Shown here one piece after another: positions 37,923-50,354 of a DNA stretch of 64,000 nt. Origin of the DNA: Xylaria sp. FL1777. Lineage: Eukaryota > Ascomycota > Sordariomycetes > Xylariales > Xylariaceae. A program made the translations under genes and the position numbers. The notes beneath the pieces are model-generated. The model was not told the DNA's origin and ran no database searches. It saw only the letters and a program-made list of their open reading frames with translations. Location of the stretch: NCBI GenBank assembly GCA_022578965.1, contig MU400621.1, forward strand, positions 1 through 64,000, written 5' to 3'. The stretch's first letter is position 1, and every line of letters starts with the position of its first letter.

Positions 37923-40415
37923 TTAGCGGAGCATGACCACCGGGAAAAGCTTCCTGCTCAGAATGTTCATTTGAAACTCGTATATACCGTCCTCGGCTCC
38001 AATGTACCTGTAGCACCTAATTAGTTATCATCTCGAACAACTGTTGCAGCACCAGCCTCTCTGTCTTCCTAGACTTACAGCGTGCGGCCGTCTTCGCTCC
38101 AGCTTAGGCCTGCCGTATCGTCCGGACGTTGTTCGTGCTCACGATTGCGTATGCGACCGTACGCACGACGAAAGCCAGATATGTCATCGTTCCAGACGTC
38201 GCCGATGATGGGAATGGCGCGTCGGATTCGGTTGGTCTCGGTCCGAGTCGCGTCATGAGGAGCAGGATTGTCGCCGCCAGATATGTTGTACAGCGCCTCT
38301 AGGTCTGCCCAACCCGTGGTGCTTCTTCCGCCCTGTGCCCACGCAGAAGAGTATTCGCGGGAAGTACTTGAACCCTCCCCGTTGCCCAAGCGTTGTAGCC
38401 TTGCCGAGTTGTCGACATTCTGCGCCAGGGCTTGCATGATGGAGCTCCTCCGCCGCGGCGTAGGAGCCCGTCTCTCGCGGTCTTGTTCAGGCGGTGTCTG
38501 CGTTGTAGCGGAGCGCTGGTGGTCGCGGGTCTCACGGCTTTGTTCGCGCTCAAAGATTCGCATCAGCGTATCACGCTGGAGAGACGTCAGATAACGTAAT
38601 CTTTCAGATATGTCCCGGTCGCGCTCCCGTGCAATACCGGGGGTCCTCGGCTGGGGACTTACGCGCTCGGCAAAGACGGAGGATCTCCAGGCAGCACTGC
38701 CTCGTGCCGTCTGTGGATCCCGCTGGTCTCTCTGTTCTCGCGCATCCCGGCGCCTCCGGTCATTCTGTACCGCCTCCAAGATGGCCGTCTCCTCGGGAGA
38801 AAATGGGTGATTCAACCTCGACGTATCGGGATTATCAGTGCTGGATTGCAACCGACCAAACGGATTTAAAAGGCTGGGCATCGAGGACGAAGCCGCGGCA
38901 CTGCGCTCGCTCCGGGGGTCTAGGAGGCGAGGGTCGATGGTCGTGTTCCGCTCATTGAGAGAAAAATGGTCATACGCGTCATGATCCTCTATGGATATGA
39001 TCTGACGTTTCGTGAAGTTACTGCGGGCGTCTGCGACACCAATGCGGCCGCGGTGCTCGGTCCACGCTAGCATATCATACGGACCAGGGGAGAACGCCAT
39101 GTCCCTAACCGCGCCACAATCACTGGATGCTCGCGCCGAGCTGAAGTAGGTAACTAGGGGATCTCTGTCGAGATCCGAGAACGCGGTGACGTCGAAGATA
39201 GATATGGTGCCGTACTGCGTGCCCACGGCCAAGTACCTGCCCGAAGGGGAAAAGCAGGCCGCAAAACTACCTCGACAGTCTGACGTATCTCGCACAGATT
39301 GGTCCTTAAGTCGTACCCTGGGAAGCTGTAACCACTCGTAACAGACCCCCCTCGTCCCTTGGAGAGCACATCGGACATGGACGTAGAGGAATGGGTCGTC
39401 ACAGATTGCCACCAGAAGGCTACCGTCGGGAGAAATGACGCCTCGATTCACGCAGTCGGGGTATTCTAGTTCGTCGACAGCCTCCGAGTCGTTCAAGCTT
39501 ACGATGGTCACCGTCTTGTCATTGTTGGCCAAGATAGCCATGGGAGACGTGTAGCGGCCGGGTCGCGGTGGATCGGAAGGCGGTTTGGGGGGTTGCCAGA
39601 TGGTGATGCAGTTGACTCGCTGAGTGCCGAACTTGTAGTTCGACGCAGACCAAGTCCTGGCGGAGCCGCTGATCTGCTCAACGATGCTGAGCATATCACG
39701 ACGCAGCTCGGTCATAGAAGGCTCCGAGACGAGGGCGGGGTCGCGAGATGATAAATCGTGTGGGGACCCGCGGTTCAGGGCATCCTCGGAAGCGGAAGCG
39801 ATGGCAGCAGCAGCAGCGGCTGAAGCAGTAAGGGTATCGGCATCATCGGTGGGGGTAGCGGTTTCGCGGATGATGGCGAATTCGCCATTCTCGCCGCCGC
39901 AGCATATCCAACCACCACTAGCAACCAGACACCTGGGATGGAAGCTAATCACCTTGATGGTTTCGCACTCGCGGGTCCGCGTATCGAGCCGGGTGATGTG
40001 GGTGTTATTGATGCCGGCGGGGAAATAGACCATGCCATCCCGCTCGGCGCTGATTAAGGACCGAAGCTGCCAATGTCTGAGAGAAATTGACGGCAATTAG
40101 CATCCAAAACAAAGGCGGCCGCGCGCAGAGCGAGACCGGGGGATGCGGGCAGCAGGTAGACGGGCACTGACATAGGCGAGATCTGGGTTCGGTAGTGCTT
40201 GCGGCCTTCTTGGAGAAGCAGGCTATTAGTAGGCCGGAGACTAGAACAATGGCGAGCGACGCGTGTCAGCAATCAACAACTAGATCTTGTAGTCGATGTA
40301 GAAGAAGAGAAGAAAAGACAAGAAAAGGCGGAGAGGCGGGAGGAGAGGGAGGAGAGGGAAGGGAGAGCTGGGCATGCGAGTCCCTCACTCACCTGGCTTC
40401 ATCGCCGACGGCCAT
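37923..40415 (-). CDS. WD-type protein with DUF2415 domain
   Basis: A conserved fungal protein of unknown role, probably a beta-propeller scaffold. Four exons: 40415-40393 (23 nt), 40208-40137, 40076-38079 and 38007-37923, giving 725 residues. The two small 5' exons are chosen because they restore phase and give RIPRHWQLRSLISA, and because TACTAAT and GCTAAT branch sites precede the acceptors. FHPRCLVASGGWICCGGENG (about residue 77) is an N-terminal propeller blade. MAFSPGPYDMLAWTEHRGRI and ADARSNF (about 360-390) match DUF2415. The region from about 400 to 640 is Arg/Ser-rich and looks disordered. The end LSWSEDGRTLYIGAEDGIYE, joined across the last intron, is the final blade. It shares an 801-bp divergent promoter region with mitochondrial Hsp70. 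Confidence 0.85.
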
Positions 40416-41216
40416 GATGCCGGTGGCAAATGTCAACGGTGCAAAGATATATCATCAAGTCGCATTGATTGTAGGAGCACGCGAAGGACTAATTTCTCGT
40501 CTGTACTTGCAGTTGTAGGTAGAGGTGGGCGGGGCGGGAAGCGGTGGGATGGGTAGACCAAAGAGCGAACGTTGTTGTTACTATTACTGTTGTTGCTGTT
40601 GTTGAGGTAGTAGTGGTGGGTTTGGTGATGATGATGATGGTGTGTGTTACTAGGCTAAGTAGGTACTTAAGGTAGAGACAGTGTGCAATAGTACTGCGTA
40701 GGTATGCCTACTTGCGTAAAGCAGCCTGTATACATACCTACTTACCTAAAGTAGGATGGTCGGTCCTACAGGCACTACCTAGGTAGTGGAATTATGTTAC
40801 TTAACCTGCCTTATAGCAGCATTTGTTAAGTAGGTACCTATGTCAGTAGGTACTTCACCTGACTATCCAATTTTTTTCCAAGTCCACTTGTACCTAGGTA
40901 GGTACGTAGTAGGTACTGACTGAAGATACCTACCCTGTCCAGCCCCGCCACGGCCTCGCGAGACTAAACCCCGATAGCGCTTCTGCCATCCCAGACCGCC
41001 CCTCAGAAGCTCTCGGAAGTATTCTACGCCCTTGAAATTTTTCGCACTACGTCGCAGTACTTGAGCTGCCAACTTCTCTCGCCTATCATTGTCGCCATCT
41101 TCTTTCTCCCAACTTAGCATCCTCCCTATTTCTTCGTGTCCTCCCCAGCGTAATAATCAACTTTGTAATTCTCATATTTTCTCATCCATCGTACATATCC
41201 CGCCACATCCATCACC
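40416..41216. promoter_or_regulatory. Divergent promoter region, DUF2415 gene and Hsp70
   Basis: 801 bases between two start codons. It contains a TGTTGT-type trinucleotide run near 40571-40605, a dense cluster of TAGGTA/TACCTA words (40650-40920) and one TACTGCGTA (40692). Scattered GAA/TTC triplets occur near 41010-41045, but no three-unit heat-shock element with correct 2-base spacing was found. Confidence 0.6.
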
Positions 41217-43480
41217 ATGTTGGCTTCGCGCCTCTCTAGAGCTGTAAGTCTTCAATGTCAATCTCGACTAGTGTTACTGCTTGCTTTCCGTTCATATGCG
41301 CCAATGTCGTCATCTTGTATATCATTCTTCGTAAGACATGAAACTGATCGTTTGATATCTGACAGCTTCCTCGAGCGGCTTCTACTACTCCCCGATGGGC
41401 CGTACCCCTACGGAAGCCTCTGGGCGCCACATTTGCCCGCTATGAATCTACAGAAGGCAAAGTCCAGGGTGCCGTGATTGGTATTGATCTAGGTTCGTGG
41501 ATTGCCTAAAAGAATTGTTGTCGGTACGCGCAAACGATGAACTAACCGTGTTGTTATAGGTACAACAAATTCGGCTGTCGCTGTGATGGAGGGCAAAACC
41601 GCACGGATTATAGAGAACTCGGAAGGTAAGGCGTCGTTGATACGAGAACCCGTTAGGGCGATGTGATCGGCGCTAACTCAATTCTAGGTGCTCGAACCAC
41701 GCCCTCAGTTGTCGCCTTTGCTGAGGATGGCGAGCGGTTGGTTGGCGTCGCTGCTAAGCGTCAGGCCGTCGTGAACCCCGAAAACACACTCTTCGCTACC
41801 AAGCGATTAATTGGCCGAAAGTTCACAGACGCCGAGGTTCAACGGGATATCAAAGAGGTGCCTTACAAGATAGTTCAGCACAGCAATGGGGATGCTTGGG
41901 TGGAGGCTCGCGGCCAGAAGTACTCACCTTCACAAATTGGTGGTTTCGTCTTGAACAAAATGAAGGAAACCGCTGAGGCCTACTTAAGTAAACCGGTCAA
42001 GAACGCCGTTGTAACTGTTCCAGCATATTTCAACGATTCCCAGCGTCAAGCGACCAAGGATGCCGGTCAGATTTCCGGTCTCAACGTCCTTCGTGTGGTT
42101 AACGAGCCTACTGCTGCCGCTCTGGCTTATGGTCTGGAGAAGGAAGCCGACCGGGTTGTCGCTGTTTACGATTTAGGAGGCGGTACTTTCGATATCTCCG
42201 TCCTAGAAATTCAAAATGGTGTTTTTGAGGTCAAGTCAACCAATGGCGACACTCACTTAGGTGGTGAGGACTTCGATATCCGCTTAGTCCGGCACCTTGT
42301 TCAACAATTTAAGACCGAGTCTGGCATTGACTTGTCCAGCGACCGAATGGCTATTCAGAGAATACGTGAGGCTGCTGAAAAGGCCAAGATTGAGCTTTCC
42401 TCGTCTCTACAGACTGATATCAGTTTGCCTTTTATCACAGCAGATGCTTCTGGTCCTAAGCACATCAACACCAAGCTCACCCGCTCTCAGCTCGAGAGCA
42501 TGATGGACCCCCTGATTAGCAAGACCGTGGAGCCTGTTCGCAAGGCCTTAAAAGATGCTGGTCTTCAGGCCAAGGACATTCAAGAAGTCATCCTGGTCGG
42601 CGGTATGACTCGTATGCCCAAGGTCACCGAGTCGGTTAAGAGTATTTTTGGTCGTGACCCTGCGAAGTCGGTTAATCCTGACGAGGCCGTTGCTATGGGT
42701 GCTGCCATTCAAGGTGCTGTTCTTTCGGGTGAAGTCAAGGATCTGCTGCTTCTCGACGTGACGCCTCTGTCCCTGGGTATCGAGACTCTGGGCGGTGTCT
42801 TCACTCGCTTGATCAACCGTAACACCACGATCCCTACTAAGAAATCTCAGGTATTCTCTACTGCTGCAGATTTCCAGACTGCTGTCGAGATCAAGGTTTA
42901 CCAGGGTGAGCGTGAGCTTGTCAAGGACAATAAACTTCTCGGCAACTTCCAACTTGTTGGTATCCCACCTGCACACCGCGGCGTGCCTCAGGTCGAAGTC
43001 ACCTTCGATATTGACGCTGACTCCATTGTTCACGTCCACGCCAAGGATAAGAGCACCAATAAGGACCAGTCCATAACCATTGCCTCTGGCTCTGGTCTTT
43101 CTGAGTCGGAGATTGAGCAGATGGTTCAAGACTCTGAGAAGTATGCTGAGACGGATAAGGAGCGCAAGAACGCCATTGAGGCTGCCAACCGCGCGGATGG
43201 CGCAGTGAACGACACCGAGAAGGCTCTTAACGAATACGCTGACAAACTCGACAAGGCTGAAGCTGACGGTATTCGGGAGAAGATTGCGTCTCTTCGCGAG
43301 TTTCTTTCTAAGAGCCAGTCAGGAGAGAGCACTGCCACAGCTGAGGATATCAAGGCAAAGACGGATGAACTACAGCTGGCCAGTTTGAACCTTTTCGACA
43401 AGATGCACAAGGCCCGTGCCGAGTCAAGTGAGCAGTCCAGCTCATCAGAGACCAAGCCCGATGAGGAGAAGAAGCCGTAA
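41217..43480 (+). CDS. ssc1: Mitochondrial Hsp70 (Ssc1 type)
   Basis: Matrix chaperone that pulls precursors through the TIM23 channel and folds them, working with J-proteins and a GrpE-type exchange factor. Four exons: 41217-41243, 41366-41492, 41560-41625 and 41688-43480, giving 670 residues. The first 45 or so residues are basic with little acid ([15 protein letters not shown]...), a mitochondrial presequence split by intron 1. [17 protein letters not shown] (about 48-64) is phosphate loop 1. [16 protein letters not shown] (about 231-246) is phosphate loop 2. [11 protein letters not shown] (about 373) is the adenosine motif. The substrate domain follows [18 protein letters not shown]. It ends in an acidic and Lys-rich tail, not EEVD, which excludes cytosolic Hsp70. 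Three short introns crowd the 5' end, as is common in fungi. Confidence 0.96.
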
Positions 43481-44410
43481 TATCACCACGGCATAGTCTT
43501 TATTTCACGAAATGTTTCCAATACCATCTCCAGCGGGATAGTCTGAGCTTACCATACTGTACATCACACTGTACTCATATTTGTGATTTGTTTATTCCTC
43601 GATTTCCCATGATGGAGGTCATGTTCATCATCTTGCTACATTGCAATACGGCGGCAGGGGCGTTCTGAGATACAGGAAAAAGATATTCAGCCTACAGGTT
43701 TGGCGGTCAGAGACGTTTATGATGCTGTGTGATGATGAATAGCATAGGAATGGTCGGCTCCGTTAAATCGAGCACTGTATATACAGCTGTGTATAGCAAC
43801 CAAGAAAAAGTAATAGCATCGCCTCTCAAGAGAAAAAAGAGAAAAAATTTTGATAGAAGTTAAGAAATTCTTGCAGTGTTAGACGGGCTCGCGCGTGCTC
43901 TGAACTTATCCTCTCTCGTGGTTATAAAAAATGGTGGGTCTTGATCGTTGCGCTTTAGGTTCTGGAAAGTAGAACTAGGAGCTTTTGAATGAATGCCTTC
44001 CAGGTCATCTTAGGTGCATCCCTTTCCTCCTGGCCAAAATAGCCCCCATGAACCTGTATATATATCAATACTCAATACTCTAGGAACAAGACTAGGAGAC
44101 CTTGACTGACATGTCTTATTTGTGTGATAGCCATTATCATTGGTTTATTCAATAAATGGCCAACGCTAGATTTCCTACCGCTACCTACTGAAAATTTCCC
44201 GTCGCTCGTTATCTTCATCTTTACCATATATATATGAGATATCCGGGATATACGGACTAGGAGAAGGTGAATATTTTGAATGATTCAGTTTGTGGGATTA
44301 TCCCCTAAGGGTAAGAGTAGGTGAAAACTAAAGTAAGATAAATAAATTTTACAACAACGAACTTACCATGATACCCAGAACCCTATCATATCGTAACTCC
44401 TGCATCCACC
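43481..44410. other. Convergent intergenic region, no gene seen
   Basis: 930 bases between the stop codons of Hsp70 and the multicopper oxidase. It should contain both 3' trailers. No frame or repeat of note was found. Confidence 0.65.
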
Positions 44411-47400
44411 TTACACACCGCAGAAACTCTGGCTCAGAGCGCGCGTCGTCGGATCCATTGCCTCAATGAGCCTTACAAGGTCTCCTGGGCGCTCGGCTAA
44501 GGAGACAAACATACCGCCTATATTTCCACGTAGCTCGATTTAGTCTTCTTTCTACACTTTCTATAGTGGTCCTTTCGCACGGTGAGGGGGAAGAGAGGAG
44601 GAGGGAGGGAAAAACACAAACATACCCTCCATATGCCATGCGATGTGACAGTGAAGGGCCCAGAGGCCCGGGTTGTTTGTCTCGAAGCGAATTATTACGT
44701 GGCTGAAGGCAGGGACTGTCACCGTGTCTCTACGCATGGGATTTGCGAGGTTCCACGTCGTTGTCGTTGTCGTACTGTTGCTGAGAGACGTCGAGGCTGT
44801 GCCGAAGAGGCCAGGACCCCAGCCTACTATCTGAAATGTGTGGCCTAGTTTGAAGAGAGGAGGGTGTGTTAGTTATCTCGCCGGCGGGAATGTGGGGAGG
44901 AGACAAGATCACTGAGGTGAGATCGCATGCGCTGCGTACCACTATCTTCGAGTTAGCATTGAGACTTGTCTTTGCTATTCCATCGTTCACGTATCATGCC
45001 AATTCCTTCGGGACTTCCTCTTGGAACCTCAAGGGGAGGGTTGAAGCTGGGTCATGATGTCATTGACACTGCATAGGTCCCCGCTTGATTATAGGAATCG
45101 ATATCGAGTAAGAATGAGAAAGGATATAGATGTGATTGGAAGAGACTCGAGAGGGAGGGAGGAGTGGAAATACAAACGGTATAAAAACGGCCGACTGACT
45201 GTAAATGCCACGGATGTTCCATAGCATCCCGCGAGTTAATGACGACTTGTGCCCCCTTTTCCGCCTCTGGAACGAGCAAGACCTGCTGGCTCAGTCCGAA
45301 ATCCCAGCTATTGTATGAATTGGCCTTGCTAGCCCCGAATTGCTGCTCTATTGCTTTCCATAATGTTGCGTTGTCAGAAAGCGGTGCATATGCCGTCTGA
45401 ACACGATCATGTATTAGCATTGTCTTCTCTGAGGTCTTTTCTTTCTTTGATTGAGGCTATCCTACCGGGATACCACGAATGTTTTATGCGGGAAAGGTGC
45501 TAGGATGGATCTCGGTTCGACGAACGGTGGAATTTCATGATAGTAGTTACGGGGAAATTATGAAACTAGAAATCTAAAGGCACGGGCAAACCAGCTCTGA
45601 GATATACATACCTTATTGATAAATATCCGATTAACATCCTGTGCTTGTCGGAATGCATACTCAATATAATGCTTATTCTCTTCCGGGACTTCATACGCCT
45701 GAATACTGCGCATAGGCTTAGGTAAGTCAAAGGGCATATCATCGCAGCCCTCCCAGACATCACCCCTGACGCCGTTATTCTCGACGCCATATGGGTTACT
45801 AACGTTTCCCACAATACCAATGGGAGATTCATCCATAGGCACATCATCGTACGACAAAATCCCTTTCCCCGTGTACTCGCCTGCTGCTAAGCCGTCGCTC
45901 GTATACGGTGCGTACAGCAGAAAACAAGTTTCTGGTAGAGTAGCCCGAATGTAGTAATTTCCGGCGGTCTGGTTGGCCGTGACGATCACGCTTACTCGCT
46001 GCCCGATATTCAGGTACACACCGCGGGCGGCGATTGGCGAGATTTCTATACCGTCTATCTCAACTATCGACAACGTGTGGTTGTCGATGCTAAACCAGTA
46101 GGAGAAGAACGAGGATGAGTTGATCAGACGGAGCCGCACTCGCTGTCCAGTGCGAATCTTAGTCGTATAGAGCCGCCCACCCGTGCATCTCGATTCCGAG
46201 GTGGAAGTGAGCGATGATGGCTGGTATGAGGGTGGTGGATAAGTTGTAGAATCCACTGCACAATTGTATTTATTCTGCCCGTTGAGCAATATATTGTCTG
46301 CCAGTGGCTCGACGCCTGATTCAAATGGCACCCATTTAGAGGTTGAATTTAAGTAGCTCGATAATAGCTATAACCCTTGTCAACACCCAGACAACAGAGA
46401 GCCTCGAGGAGATGGAGGCGAAAAAAACGACATCTGAGGGTCCTGGCACAACTTACAACGGACCCATACGTATGATAAACATCACTGACGAAGATGATTT
46501 TCCCATCTTCGGTCTTGGGGACTAACTCGTCGGTGTCGTGAACCACCTGTACCCTCTAATTAGCTACGCTCGCCGATAATATCTCATCCCCGGAGTTCAT
46601 ATCCGACTGACTAGAGGTCCGTACAGCCCGTCGGAATACTGTACCGATAAGTGGGCATGCCACCAAAAGGTTCCCCTTTGGCCGTCGACGTGAAATTCGT
46701 ATGTGAAACTATGTCCGGGTGGAATACCGCATTGGGAAACGCCAATGACGCCGTCCATCCACGTCGTGTTTCTCTGGTCGATGCCATGCCAGTGAATAGA
46801 TGTGCTCCAGTTGGACATGAGATTGTTGACATGGACGCGGACTTCAAAAAGAGATATACTGTTAGTAATCAACACTCGGGTACCTCAGGCAGGATTCCCA
46901 AGGGCAACTTGGTATCATTTCCTTAACTCGACGGTCGAACCCCGCTTACAACAACTATGGCCAGAAGAGGAAGTGTGACCCTGGATATCACTTACTCGTA
47001 TCGCCAGTATTTGCTTCAATGAGAGGACCCGGAGACTGCCCATTGGCCAGTATCATAGGCTTCTGGAACCCATCTGGAGCCGCGAGCGCCTCTGAGATAT
47101 TGAACACATACTCGCGCGTTCGAGGCTGATCCGAGATGACGAATCCAGTGTCGAGAGAGAGTTCTTTCGTGTTGACAAGTTGTTCGGGTGAGATCAGTCC
47201 AAGGCCCTCAGGGATCCCATAGTAGTTGTAGTCGAACCGAGCGTTTGTGGGCACAGTTCCATAGCGTCTCCATCTTAGCCCTAACCCAAGGCCAAGAGCC
47301 AGCGCCACGACGCAGAAGCATAACAAAGTTGTGATAAAGACGCATAATGGTACCGTTTGCCGCTGATGACTCTTTACTGCAAAGGAAGGCAGACTGCTGG

Positions 47401-47458
47401 GACTCTTCCATAACTTACTGTACCATGAGTAATGACTGCCTTTGCGCCCATGCATCAT
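44411..47458 (-). CDS. Membrane-anchored multicopper oxidase
   Basis: Oxidises a substrate while reducing oxygen to water at a type 1 plus trinuclear copper centre; the substrate is unknown (ascorbate-oxidase or laccase-like). Exons read on the minus strand: 47458-46996, 46841-46612, 46546-46457, 46367-45612, 45396-45200, 44941-44940, 44844-44626 and 44517-44411, giving 687 residues. A cytoplasmic basic head precedes one membrane segment (about 36-60), so the catalytic part should face the outside or lumen. All four copper motifs are present: HWHG (171-174), WWHAH (214-218), HPWHLHGH (574-581) and HCHIAWH (644-650). Met 655, ten residues after the type 1 Cys, is the probable axial ligand. The third motif needs a 2-base exon. 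The start is uncertain: an upstream in-frame ATG at 47560 would add 34 residues. Confidence 0.83.
44940..44941 (-). other. Predicted 2-nucleotide micro-exon
   Basis: On the coding strand the preceding exon ends CAT TTA CA before GTCAGT, and the next large exon starts GC CAC after CTAG. Joined directly they are out of phase and lose the copper ligand. Between them ATAG-TG-GTACGC occurs once. It has a TGCTAAC branch site before the acceptor and a TAACTAAC-like site before the next acceptor. Including TG yields CAT GGC CAC, that is His-Gly-His, exactly the conserved motif. The flanking introns would be 258 and 95 bases. Confidence 0.6.
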
Positions 47459-47696
47459 AAAGAATATTGAAGTACTAGACGAGCGGCAATCTAACACGGT
47501 TACAAATAATGGAAGCAGATCACGGACACAATTATAGAGAGCGAGACTGAGAAATAGCATCGCGTTCACGTAGCAAGGGAGAATGGGGTTTCACGCCAGA
47601 TATGCCATGTCGCAGACCGTGTTAAAGTGAGACAATTTTAGTCTCCTTAATTATCTGTCTTTCTTGGGAGAATAATCTTGGTAGCTAACTACCTCG

Positions 47697-49686
47697 TCAT
47701 CGTCCAAAACCAAACCATCCTCTCTTCCTGGGTTCAGGGATTGGCGTATTCTCTTCCTCTGTCTCAGCTGGAGTAGCCGGTGGCTTTCTAGGGTAGTCGA
47801 TGTAATTCCAAGCAGCATCAAAGAAGAGTGGCTTGACGGGTGTGGGCTGAAGCCGAGGAGGATAGTCAACCATATTCTCCAAATCTACCCCTTCCGCTGG
47901 GTACTCTCCCAGTCTATTTACTAGAGGAACCTTGGCCTGTGACGATATCGATCTCGCCTTCTCTCTTACGCTGTCGATCTCCAAAATAGCACGGCACCTC
48001 TGCAGTTCTCCTTTCAGGAGGTTGTGGAGAAACTGTATGTCCGTCTGGCGGACCTCAATACTCAAAATTGGCGAATCTGACGATGGTGTGCCATGCTGAG
48101 AAAAGAAGGTGGCCGATTGCAGGCATTGGTCATACGCGTGTTCAGTGAGAGCCAGAGCATTGGATGACTGATCGACCAGAGAGTGTGAGCGTGCAATGGA
48201 CAGGCACCTGGAAGTGTCATGTTAGAATGAAACCTACTAGCACCAACGGAAGTCCTTAGGCAAACCTTACTTGAGAGCATAGAAGTACTTTGCAGTAGCA
48301 TCCAATTGCCGAAGGAGCCCATCGTCAGCAGCTACGCCGGGGAGTTCTTTGATGGACTCGAGGCTCTGTAACGTGGCATCATAAAGCACGACTTTTTCTT
48401 TTAGGCGAGCTACCCTCCTGCCAGGTGGATCGATCTTCGCTTGCCGCAAATATGCATCTTTCTTTGATTTCCGGGTAGTGTTTGGGGCGGAGTCAAGGAG
48501 AGCACCGTCATGCTCACCACTGAGGACCCGGTTGCGCCCGATTCTCCAACTGATCATCTGGTAGTTGACAGCGGTGCGGGTGATCTGCAGACTCTGTATG
48601 CGACTGTCGCTCTGTGGCACACCCTCGTCCCTCAATTCGTCAATGGCATGTTTGGTGGCGTCTGCTGCGTCCTGGCTGGCTATGAGGACTTCGTCGTAAG
48701 CAGCTGCCATTTCCTTGGGGAGTACTATGTCGGAAGATGCTAGCTTCTCAGCCAAGCGAGCAGTAGCCGATTCGGTCGAGCCTATGGCGAGCGCAATGGA
48801 GGCGTCCTCAATCTTGACTCCCCGCGACCTCCATGTGATAGTGTGGGGCGCATCAGGGGTATCGACTTGACCTTTCTCGGCATCTGAATCACTCTGTTTC
48901 AACAGGTCGGGGGCTATTGTGTTGATCTGGCGAACGAGGGCCTCGTCAGACGAGGGGAAGGCCTTTTGAGCAATGGTAGGGATGGCCAGGGTCCGTGGGA
49001 CTTTACTCTGGTAGGCAGCATAGCGGATTGAAGGATCGATGGTCTCGGATAGGAGGTCCTTCAGGACGTCGCCTCTTATCGACATCAGAGCACTGTATAT
49101 CACGCGCGCGGCGGCATAGCTCCTCATGCAGTCCTCCCAATTCTGAGCCTCGAAATGCGCGGCGCCTCTCAGCATGGCGGCATACGCTCTCGCTTCCAGG
49201 ATATCCGTGTCGGTAGCGGCGGTGATAGCAGTGTCGGAGAGGATGTGGACCAGGTGCTCGGCAGCACGGGCACCTTTGTCGAGCCTCGATATGATGTGGG
49301 AGCGTGTACGGCCGGTGATTCCCTTGGTGTCGGCTGAATGGACAGCCTTGAGGCGCATGGCATGTGCCCAGGCGCGCTCAGCCGTCAGCAGGACGAGGTG
49401 GAGGAACCTAGGAAGGAAGTCTCTCTGGTAAGCGGCGACGAGGCAGGACGGGGGACGAGGTGGGACGGGACGACGGAAGGGGTTCTGCAGCATACTCATG
49501 GTTCTCGGCAACCTGCTCGGCGGAAACAGGGCCGCGCTTGGTGAACTTGGATCTGTTCTTGGTGACGACGCCCAGCTTCTTGCGCGAAGTATGCAGCTTT
49601 TTGGCTAATAGTCTGTGGTACGTGGTGTAGTCGCCATAGAGCAGCGCCTGGTTCCGGGCAGACACGATGAAATTCGTGATGTCCAT
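47697..49686 (-). CDS. srp68: Signal recognition particle subunit SRP68
   Basis: Binds SRP RNA and partners SRP72 in the cytosolic particle that brings ribosomes with nascent secretory chains to the ER. Three exons: 49686-49496, 49407-48271 and 48207-47697, giving 612 residues, near the family's usual size. MDITNFIVSARNQALLYGDY, then YHRLLAKKLHTSRKKLG, is the conserved N-terminus. The first intron joins VAENHE to FLHLVLLTAERAWAHAM, the characteristic helical RNA-binding domain. LVNRLGEYPAEGVDLENMVD and YPPRLQPTPVKPLFFD near the end match the SRP72-binding region. The C-terminus GWFGFGR is also typical. It lies head-to-tail with the multicopper oxidase, 238 bases apart, and divergent from the PPR gene. 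Confidence 0.93.
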
Positions 49687-50179
49687 AACTACCCAGGCTG
49701 GCTTCTAACTACTATCAGCCGGTGGTGATGTATATTGTATGGCCGTCGTAAGTAATGTGCGGTTGTTAGGTGTCTGTATTATTTAATGGTGGGTTCGAAG
49801 ATAGTGGGTAGGTACTTACCTACTGTATTCAAGTGAAGATACTTACAAGTAGGTACCTAGGTTTAGCCACATAATGGGTCTATCTGTGGCTGGTGACGAG
49901 GGTTGCAGGGAACTTTAGAATGCCTACCTATCGATATGCGGATACCTGCCTACTCCTACTGCGAGTCAATTTTCAACATTCGTCTCGTCTCTTTCGGCAC
50001 CCAAGCCGGACATGATGGTCTTAGATCGAAGCATCCTTGACGGTTTATAGTCTATTCATGTATCAGTCCAGGTGATTCAGTCTTTCATTATAAGTTTCAT
50101 CAACCTTGTTCGCTTTATATCGAGACCCCAAAAAGACTAGGAAAAAAAGAAAGAAGGAAAGAAGGAAGGAAGGAAAGGG

Positions 50180-50223
<44 letters not shown>

Positions 50224-50354
50224 ACCGGCGCAGATCAACGTTAACCCAACCCTTACAATAATCTGAAAGCGCTCTCTCTTCTCAGCCTGCCTGTTTTCAG
50301 AGCTCTACCACTGTCGTCGGGGACGTGGACCTGTCCTTCAGACCACCATCTCCA
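49687..50354. promoter_or_regulatory. Divergent promoter region, SRP68 and PPR gene
   Basis: 668 bases between start codons. It contains a TAGGTA/TACCTA cluster at 49808-49862 and a purine-rich stretch leading into a pure (AG)n run at 50183-50221, just upstream of the PPR start. The dinucleotide run probably lies in the 5' leader or core promoter of the PPR gene. Confidence 0.6.
50183..50221 (+). repeat. (AG)n microsatellite, about 19 units
   Basis: An uninterrupted AG run preceded by GGAAGGAAGGAA-type sequence, 134 bases upstream of the PPR start codon. Length polymorphism is likely. Confidence 0.95.

Noticed and set aside
47456..47560. Upstream ATG of the multicopper oxidase adding a second hydrophobic segment
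   Set aside because: The downstream Met-Met start gives a simple basic head plus one membrane anchor; the upstream start cannot be excluded but adds an atypical segment.
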